Positions 57,648 to 64,000 of a stretch of DNA of 64,000 nt are shown here, one piece after another. The DNA comes from Cladobotryum mycophilum (lineage: Eukaryota; Ascomycota; Sordariomycetes; Hypocreales; Hypocreaceae): positions 5,146,001 through 5,210,000 of the forward strand of contig CM071591.1 of the NCBI GenBank assembly GCA_036429605.1. The letters are read 5' to 3'. The position numbers and the translations under genes were made by a program. Each line of letters begins with the position of its first letter. The first letter of the stretch is position 1. The notes below the pieces were generated by a model. It was not told where the DNA came from and made no database searches. It was given only the letters and a program-made list of their open reading frames with translations.

Positions 57648-59209
57648 ATGGCTCGACAACGTTCCTCTCGAGGACGTTCAACGTCGAATCATACTCATTC
57701 CGCCTCCGGGACGAGTAATGGAACGTCTCGAAGTGGTTCGGTTGCAACGCGACGGAGCCAGCATTCAAATGCAGATCGCTTGATGGACGAAATCTTGACC
57801 CCAACCCGTGGTGTCATTGGTACTCCTACGCGAGGAAGTGCGGGATCATAGGAACGTCGCCGTACCCCTCGAGGAGGATCTCAAGCAGGTTCGCGTGTCG
57901 GTTCGGAAAGCAGACGTTCTTCCGTGCAGCGCATACTCTTCTCGGCTGAGAATCGCTCGCCTCGCCCGCCTACAATTGATGATCCGGAGGAAGAAATTAA
58001 TGAGATGGACATTGACAAATTAAATGTCAATGATGTGGAGTTTGTCAGTACTCGTCCTGCGAGTCCCATTGAATACTTCGAGTCTCCTCTGGTCAAGAGT
58101 GAACCAGCTCCTGAGGAAACGCCTAGCCCTGTGAGTAACAAGGTCAGAGTTCGTGACGTTTTACTGATGTCACGTAGCTCAATCTCGGTGCACCCGCCCG
58201 CGACTCGCGTCCTTCTCACCATAATTCAGATCCTGAGGAGATAAATAATCCAGATGAAGAGATGGATTCTCCTTTCGATACCCAGGATATGAATCGCTTG
58301 TGGTGCATGCATTGCCTGCGATCGCAAGTGCATGATTGGGCCACACGTTACAAAAACGCAGAATGCTCTCTTGAGTCTTTCCTTGTGCGTTGTGTTTTTG
58401 CAGAGCGAGCACAGTCTCGTTGTGTGTTTTGCTGCACCAATAAGCGAACGTGTGAAACTGTAAGTGTCTTCGACTTCCATGCGATTCGCTTGTGTTCTTG
58501 GCATTTCTGACAGCTTTTTCTAGGCTGCTGCCATGATGTCCGGAGATCGGGACGATCTTTCTCTTTTGTTGAGTTTCGCCCATAAGTTCCATAATTTCCG
58601 GTGGGACGACGAAGATGATGATGGGATCATTGAATTTCCTTTGGAAGATGACGAACGAGGCTTGTTGTTGGAGGAGTCCAGTCTGAAGCGAATCTCCCGC
58701 GCCTCCTTCCGGCTTGCCGAGACGTTTTCCAATGCCGAAACCCAACATCGCCGCCACTGGAATATTACCGGTAGCAAGAAAAGTCGAGCGGTATGTTATT
58801 TTTTCTTACTTAATTGCTCTGCGACTCGCTAATGACAAAATTCAGAATGCCCAGACTGCATATGACCAGGCCCACGAATCCCGCCAGCAAGGGTTGAACG
58901 CTCGAGTCCAACCACTTCCTCACAATGCTGTATGTATTTCCAAGTCAATCGCATGATTATCGCTAATGAACCCTCAAGCCGCTTTCTGTCATGGAACAAC
59001 GTGAATCCTTCCTGCGTTCTCGTCTCCGCTCTGATGATACCGGTTATGCTTCTTGGCAAAACGCCGTGGCCTCCTTCAAGCGAGACATTGCACAGGCCTT
59101 GATGGGAGATTCCCGTGGCAAGGATGACGAGGGAGAGGTGGAAGAGTGGTGGATGGAAACAGTTCGGGGTTACATGGACGAGTTCCCAGTTGCTTTGTCT
59201 CAACGTTAA
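57648..59209 (+). CDS. Hypothetical protein with a Cys-rich zinc-binding-like centre, one in-frame TAG
   Basis: Five exons, 57648-58130, 58178-58459, 58524-58790, 58846-58929 and 58979-59209, all phase 0 with good GT-AG sites, about 448 codons. The N-terminus is Ser/Arg/Thr-rich (MARQRSSRGRSTSN) with TPTRG repeats. The centre has CMHC, CSLESFLVRC and CVFCC cysteines that could bind zinc, and the rest is helical with an acidic stretch (WDDEDDDGIIEF) and a QREEF-like C-terminal helix. A TAG at 57849-57851 interrupts exon 1; coding resumes in frame. It ends only 59 bp from the pol stop of the gypsy element, in opposite orientation, where a 3' LTR would be expected. It may be part of the element or a host gene. 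Confidence 0.65.
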
Positions 59210-59268
59210 GGGGAATCGCAGGTGTGTCGCTGTAGTATCTTGAAGTTTTGCTTCTGTGAATGAGATTT

Positions 59269-62200
59269 TCACTCCATTTTCGTATGCGTCTTCTTTTTCC
59301 GTCGTGACTTCTTTGCTTGAAATTTCTGATATTCCCCAATAACTTCTTGCGCATTTTCCATATATTCCTCATGAATCCATTCATTATATTCTGCTGGCCA
59401 CCCCTTCCATTTTACTAGGTAAAGCGTTCCAGATTTGCTTTTTCTCTGATCCTTGACTGATTCAATTTCCCATTCATCGGAGTCATCCAACTCTGGCATT
59501 GGCAATTGGTTCTTTTCATCTGAAAGTCGCTGGGTCCACGGTTCCAATAAACTAACATGGAAAACGTCGTGCAGACCACTGTACTTCGAGGGTAGAGCTA
59601 CCCTGTACGCTTGGTTCCCAATTTGTTTAAGTACTCGTAACGGTCCTAAATAGCGAGGTGCTAATTTTTGTTGTTCCTTTTTGAACCTGAAATTTTTCGT
59701 AGATAATCCCACTAAATCGCCTATTTTGAAATGTTGCTCTTCATGATGCAAATTATAATTTCTTGCTTGTCTTTCAACTGCGATGCTCCAGTGATCCCGT
59801 AGTTTTTGTCTGAGTTGATGCAATTTTTCTATGCGAGCCTTTGCATCTGGGACCTCCTCTTGAAGGGCATCGTCCTCGATGTCTAGACGGAATTCTGGAA
59901 CGTAACCCATTAATGCTTCAAAAGGAGACATGCCTGTTGTTGCATTTCTGGCAGCATTCATAGCATACTGTGCTTCTGCTAATAATCGCGGCCATGCTGA
60001 CAGTGTATCGCCTATGAAACATCGTAGATAATGCTCAACAGATTGATTCATTCTTTCTGTTTGTCCGTCTGTTTGGGGATGAAAAGCAGTTGATAAACGT
60101 TTTCGAATTTTTGTATGAAAACAAATTGATGACCAAAATTTACTCGTAAATAAAGATCCTCTATCGGATACGATTCCTCGTGGAGATCCTGAAAACTGTA
60201 GTTCAACTTTAGTATGAAACAATTCAGCTAGTTCACTTGCTGTAATTGTTGTAGAGACTGGAAAAAGGAGCGTGTACTTAGTGTATCGATCAACGATCAC
60301 TAGTATAGCATTGACTTCTTCGTTGTTAAACAAGACTGTTGGAAGTCCTGTCACGAAATCCATTGTTAGTTCTTTCATTGGTTGACTGGGAAGCGGGAGT
60401 GATTCAAGTTTTCCCCATGGCTTATGCCTTTTGATCGCGACTCCTATGCAAATTGGACATCCTTGAATATATTCCTTGATGTCTCTTCCCATATCCTTCC
60501 AGTAGAACTTCCTCTGTAATAACTCCTTTGTTCGTGACTCTCCAAAATGACCTGCCAGGGGATCATCGTGATAAAGAGATAATAGTTCTTGACGAATTGT
60601 CATCTCTTCTGGGACACAGATGCGATTCTGGTAGGTAATTAGATTGTCATACCCTATAGCCCACTTTGGGTTCTTCATAAGGAAATCAGGGTTTTTTCGA
60701 CGTCGGAGTTCAGGATCTTCCTCTTGACCTTGCTGTAACAATTTTAGTAGTGGTCTTCCTACATTGTTGTCAAAAGGAGTGTCAGTAGAGACAGCTTCGC
60801 AGGCTTCTTGCCTCGATACTTGCTGCTCTTTCATAACAAGGTTTTGCAAATACGCTACCCTTCCGAAAGGATTATCTCCCTGATCCACTATTAGATTCTG
60901 CAGTTTACCTTGTAATGGAGTAAGAAGTTCCTGATTCGAAGGCGATTCCTTTTCGTAATCGGGTCGTCTCGACGGCCCATCAGCAGGATTAGTCTTTCCT
61001 GCTCGATGCTTGATCACGAAGTCATAAGGAGTCAGGTAAATGCACCATCTAGCTTGTCTGCCATTCAATTTCGGCTGTTTCATAAAGGATTGAAGATTCT
61101 GATGGTCACTCCAGACTTCAGTCTGACCTTGGGCACCTTCCACATAGTGTCTCCAATGTTTAAATGCCGCTACAATTGCTAGCATTTCTTGGTCTGGTGT
61201 GCCATAATTGAGCTCAGCGTCGCGAAACGCCCGCGACCAAAAGGCTACTGGATGCCACTTTCCTTCCTCATCTGGTTGGGATAATATGGCAGCAGCAGCG
61301 AACTTTGAAGCATCGGTCTCTATACGAATAGGCTTTTTCGGGTCATAATGTTGTAGTAAAGGAGCGTTCTGGAAAGCCTGAATAAGCTGATGAAAAGCAG
61401 CTTTTTGACGTTCCCCAAGTACTACCTGACCTGGTTTTCGCCCATTCTTCATACCCTTCAACAGTTCATGTAACGGACGGGCAATCATCGAATATCCTTT
61501 GATAAATCGACGATAAAAGTTACAAAACCCTAGAAAAACTTGGATTTCTCGATATGTAGTAGGTTCCTGCCACGTCGAGATCGTTTCCACTCGTTTCGGA
61601 TTCATTGCAACTCCTTTATCCGATACCACAAATCCTAAAAATTCAACTTCATTCTGAATAAAAGAACATTTATCAGGTCGAGCGTATAGCTCAGCTTTTC
61701 TCAGTCGTTCCAAGACTTCTTGCACATGAGAAACATGAGATTCGCGATCTGAAGAAAAGATTAAAATATCATCAAGATAAGCGATACATGTGCGATCCAA
61801 TAGATTGCCTAATGCTTGATGAATATAATTCTGAAACGTAGCTGGAGCATTGGTCAATCCCATAGGCATAACTAAAAATTCATAATGACCATAACGAGTG
61901 CGAAATGCAGTTTTCCATTCATCGCCCTCTTTGATACGTATGCGATAATATGCATCTTTGATATCAATTTTAGTAAAGTAATTTGAACCTCCAACTCGAT
62001 CCATAATTTCAGTAATAAGAGGGAGAGGATAGCGATTTTTAATCGTAACTTGATTTAATCCTCGATAGTCCACACATAAACGGAGACTTCCGTCCTTTTT
62101 TGGTACAAATAAAATAGGTGCGCCTGCTGGACTTTTTGAAGGGCGAATTCGTCCTTTTGCTAGGTTTCCTTCTAAATATTCTCGTAACGCTTCCAATTCA

Positions 62201-62955
62201 GCAGGGGATAGCGGATAAATCGGACCATAAGGAGGAAAGGCTCCTTCAGTCAGCTCAATTGCATGATCTGTTTGTTTAAAATGAGGAAGGATCCCTGCAT
62301 TGTCGACTGAAAAGACATCTTTCCACTTTTGAAAAGGTATTGGGATTTGCGAAAGATCTGATATAATTTCCTCTGTTTCATCTGGAAGGTACAAGAGATC
62401 AAGGTTTGTAGAAACAGATAAAATGCATGCATGACTTGCACACTTTTTCCAAAATCGGCGCTCGGAAATCTTTTTTGGATTTTTCCAATCATGTTCAAAC
62501 CACCAGCTTTGATCATAAGGGTATAAATAAATATGAAACTCGGACAATGTAGTCATGGATAATAATACAGGACTACCCTGTTCTCGAGGGTCTCGATCAA
62601 TGCCTACACATAACCTCGTAAAGGTCTTGGTAGTTCCCCGAGTATCCACAAGTCGAAGCGGGACTTCCCAGACTCCATAAGTCTTCATGCCTTTTTCCTC
62701 TGCATCTCGCAGGTAAGGCGGAATAACCGCTAAGCTTTTTGTCAATTTGTACTTTTCTGCAAAAGTCACACTAATAACATCAACTTCTGCACCGCTATCT
62801 AAATCAGCGTGCGTATTACAAGGAAACGGTCCATGAATTTTAACTGGAATATGAAAACGTGTGCGAATCGCAATCGGGACTTCAGGAATTACCCCAATAG
62901 GTACTTGAGGGGCCGTACAAGGGGATTTTAGTCCGACCCCTTCCCTTTTTCCTTC
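59269..62955 (-). CDS. Gypsy Pol polyprotein (PR-RT-RNaseH-IN-chromodomain)
   Basis: A frame of about 1228 codons, open from 62955 in the -1 frame relative to gag, overlapping the gag end by 28 bp. Order: aspartic protease (DLDSGAEVDVISV), reverse transcriptase with LPLITEIMDRV, FRTRYGHYEFLVMPMGLTNA and catalytic YLDDILIFS, RNase H (IETDASKFAAAAILSQ, DHQNLQ), integrase with an HHCC-type zinc region (GHFGESRTKELL, CPICI) and DDE core (MDFVTGLP, VSDRGSLFTS), then a chromodomain (LYLVKWKGWPAEYNEWI) that would target heterochromatin. All catalytic residues I can place are present and no stops occur, so the element may be active. Translation probably needs a frameshift from gag, as there is no ATG near the start. 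Confidence 0.93.
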   Translation of the reverse strand, partial: EGKREGVGLKSPCTAPQVPIGVIPEVPIAIRTRFHIPVKIHGPFPCNTHADLDSGAEVDVISVTFAEKYKLTKSLAVIPPYLRDAEEKGMKTYGVWEVPLRLVDTRGTTKTFTRLCVGIDRDPREQGSPVLLSMTTLSEFHIYLYPYDQSWWFEHDWKNPKKISERRFWKKCASHACILSVSTNLDLLYLPDETEEIISDLSQIPIPFQKWKDVFSVDNAGILPHFKQTDHAIELTEGAFPPYGPIYPLSPAELEALREYLEGNLAKGRIRPSKSPAGAPILFVPKKDGSLRLCVDYRGLNQVTIKNRYPLPLITEIMDRVGGSNYFTKIDIKDAYYRIRIKEGDEWKTAFRTRYGHYEFLVMPMGLTNAPATFQNYIHQALGNLLDRTCIAYLDDILIFSSDRESHVSHVQEVLERLRKAELYARPDKCSFIQNEVEFLGFVVSDKGVAMNPKRVETISTWQEPTTYREIQVFLGFCNFYRRFIKGYSMIARPLHELLKGMKNGRKPGQVVLGERQKAAFHQLIQAFQNAPLLQHYDPKKPIRIETDASKFAAAAILSQPDEEGKWHPVAFWSRAFRDAELNYGTPDQEMLAIVAAFKHWRHYVEGAQGQTEVWSDHQNLQSFMKQPKLNGRQARWCIYLTPYDFVIKHRAGKTNPADGPSRRPDYEKESPSNQELLTPLQGKLQNLIVDQGDNPFGRVAYLQNLVMKEQQVSRQEACEAVSTDTPFDNNVGRPLLKLLQQGQEEDPELRRRKNPDFLMKNPKWAIGYDNLITYQNRICVPEEMTIRQELLSLYHDDPLAGHFGESRTKELLQRKFYWKDMGRDIKEYIQGCPICIGVAIKRHKPWGKLESLPLPSQPMKELTMDFVTGLPTVLFNNEEVNAILVIVDRYTKYTLLFPVSTTITASELAELFHTKVELQFSGSPRGIVSDRGSLFTSKFWSSICFHTKIRKRLSTAFHPQTDGQTERMNQSVEHYLRCFIGDTLSAWPRLLAEAQYAMNAARNATTGMSPFEALMGYVPEFRLDIEDDALQEEVPDAKARIEKLHQLRQKLRDHWSIAVERQARNYNLHHEEQHFKIGDLVGLSTKNFRFKKEQQKLAPRYLGPLRVLKQIGNQAYRVALPSKYSGLHDVFHVSLLEPWTQRLSDEKNQLPMPELDDSDEWEIESVKDQRKSKSGTLYLVKWKGWPAEYNEWIHEEYMENAQEVIGEYQKFQAKKSRRKKKTHTKME

Positions 62956-64000
62956 TTACTCTTTTTCTTTTTCTTGGGAGGTGGAGGCGATTCATTGGCT
63001 TCAACTTCTTGAACCTTTACAGAGAGTTGATCGCATCGATTTCTCAAATGCGTATCACTTCCGCAATTATAACATCGCCTTACATTCCCATTAGCATCAA
63101 GTGTATTCTTCTTTAAGGATCCCTCTTGAGTAGAAGGTCCAGGAGACACTTGTTTCGGCTTATTTTTCTTAATAGTTGTTTGTGAAGTTGATGAAGCTTG
63201 CTCGTGTGGTTTGTTTTTCTTAGGAGAGTAGTACGAAACTCGACGTGTTTTTGTTGGAATTGACTCTTCCTTTTCTTCCTCTTTTGGCGCCTTACGTTTC
63301 TTTGTAGGCTGTAAAATCTCCCAATAGCGTGTAGCTAATGCAACCATTTCTTCACGGTTCTTTGGAAAGGAGCTTCCTCCTATAACAATCTGATGTTGCA
63401 GGTTCTCCTGTAGCTTTGCGTAAAAGCTATAAGCACGCTGTGATTCTGAGGCCATTGGGAATTGACTCTCCAATGAGTCTAAGTATACATGAAAGTCTCG
63501 AGGAGATTGGTGTTCCCGTTGTTTTGCTTTCTCGATGGCTTGCATGATACGCGGCTCACGGATGTCCGCATCCTTCAATAATGACATAGTCCAATTTTCA
63601 AAGTATTCCCAATCATTTTCTAATTTCTGTCGAGCCTCAGGCGATTCTTGGTGCTTTAAATGGAGTTCCCATTGGGTTTGGCATTTGGTATCCATGTAAT
63701 CAACTCCAAAAAGAACCTTCAAATAACCTTTACGGTACTTTTTCTTTTGCCCCGAAAATGCTCGATACAGATTACGGAGCCATTCCTCTCTTGCCTGAAA
63801 AGAGGCATTCATAGTAAGTACAGTAAGGTTCTTGATTTTTATACCACTGCTTTTCTCTGAACTGCTTGATGAGCCGTCGGAATGATCGCCTCGACGTTGC
63901 AATGACTTTCTAAGGTCTTTCCTCAATTGGCCTACTGCTTTGCTTAACTTCTGATACTCCCTTAGTTGAGCGATTTCATTGCGAAGTGCAATGTTATCGC
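62928..64000 (-). CDS. Gypsy Gag polyprotein (5' end outside the window)
   Basis: Open to the window edge, so partial. The visible N-terminal part is coiled-coil-like (NEIAQLREYQKLSKAVGQL). A capsid-type region follows, around WLRNLYRAFSGQKKKYRKGY to YAKLQENLQHQI, then a basic stretch and one CCHC zinc knuckle (CYNCGSDTHLRNRC, about 75 codons from the end), closing with a Lys-rich tail (KKKKKSKKEKGKGSD) and TAA at 62928-62930. It binds element RNA and forms the particle. Intact frame. Confidence 0.9.
   Translation of the reverse strand, partial: DNIALRNEIAQLREYQKLSKAVGQLRKDLRKSLQRRGDHSDGSSSSSEKSSGIKIKNLTVLTMNASFQAREEWLRNLYRAFSGQKKKYRKGYLKVLFGVDYMDTKCQTQWELHLKHQESPEARQKLENDWEYFENWTMSLLKDADIREPRIMQAIEKAKQREHQSPRDFHVYLDSLESQFPMASESQRAYSFYAKLQENLQHQIVIGGSSFPKNREEMVALATRYWEILQPTKKRKAPKEEEKEESIPTKTRRVSYYSPKKNKPHEQASSTSQTTIKKNKPKQVSPGPSTQEGSLKKNTLDANGNVRRCYNCGSDTHLRNRCDQLSVKVQEVEANESPPPPKKKKKSKKEKGKGSD

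Larger units (their letters stand above)
59269..64000 (-). mobile_element. Ty3/Gypsy LTR retrotransposon, chromovirus type (partial)
   Basis: gag then pol on the minus strand, with protease, reverse transcriptase, RNase H, integrase and a C-terminal chromodomain in gypsy order. The 5' LTR and gag start lie beyond the window. No 3' LTR is recognisable immediately after pol. Long intact frames indicate a recent insertion. Confidence 0.92.

Noticed and set aside
1..64000. CRISPR arrays, rRNA, tRNA genes
   Set aside because: No regularly spaced repeats or recognisable RNA genes were seen; bacterial-type operon signals do not apply to this fungal sequence.

Overview
The window is from a filamentous ascomycete (Pezizomycotina) nuclear genome. 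The evidence is short GT-AG introns of about 45-125 bp, Zn2Cys6 regulators with the fungal middle-homology region, a clustered fungal nitrate-assimilation locus, a SAT-type non-reducing polyketide synthase, a HET-domain gene and a chromodomain Ty3/Gypsy retrotransposon. I do not assign a genus. Splice sites were placed by hand, by keeping the reading frame and family motifs continuous.

Layout. 0-6.3 kb: the 3' end of an aristolochene-synthase-like sesquiterpene cyclase, a Zn2Cys6 regulator, a small secreted protein and a secreted purple acid phosphatase. 8.1-9.8 kb: a HET-domain gene. 10-20.7 kb: the nitrate cluster, with nitrate transporter and nitrite reductase on the minus strand and nitrate reductase divergent on the plus strand. 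NirA-type octamers (CTCCGHGG) and GATA motifs lie in its intergenic regions. The three products import nitrate and reduce it to nitrite and then ammonium. 21-31 kb: a Vps62-like gene with a toxin-like tail, a membrane-protein gene, an acidic hypothetical protein, a SnoaL-like relic, a multi-pass acyltransferase-like protein and a small secreted cysteine-rich protein. 31.8-43.8 kb: a polyketide cluster (SAT-KS-AT-PT-ACP synthase, a separate ACP-thioesterase gene, a Zn2Cys6 regulator and a UDP-glycosyltransferase), suggesting a glycosylated aromatic polyketide.

44-53 kb: four genes in two divergent pairs, all with broken frames: a membrane protein, a ZZ zinc finger/AAA+ ATPase, an acidic-tailed protein and a TPR-CHAT protease-like protein. 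This resembles a decayed immunity or cell-death module. 53-64 kb: a small membrane protein, a KP4-like killer-toxin gene, an HR-PKS ACP stub, an AT-rich block holding a decayed hAT transposase, a five-exon zinc-binding protein gene, and a gypsy element whose gag runs off the window.

A theme across the window is one-base frame breaks at homopolymers. Many otherwise well-conserved genes, including housekeeping niiA and the KS active-site region of the PKS, are out of frame by one base at a run of 5-8 identical bases. The simplest reading is systematic homopolymer miscalls in the assembly. In-frame TAG/TAA codons in the 44-58 kb part cannot be explained that way and look more like repeat-induced-point-mutation-type C-to-T decay.
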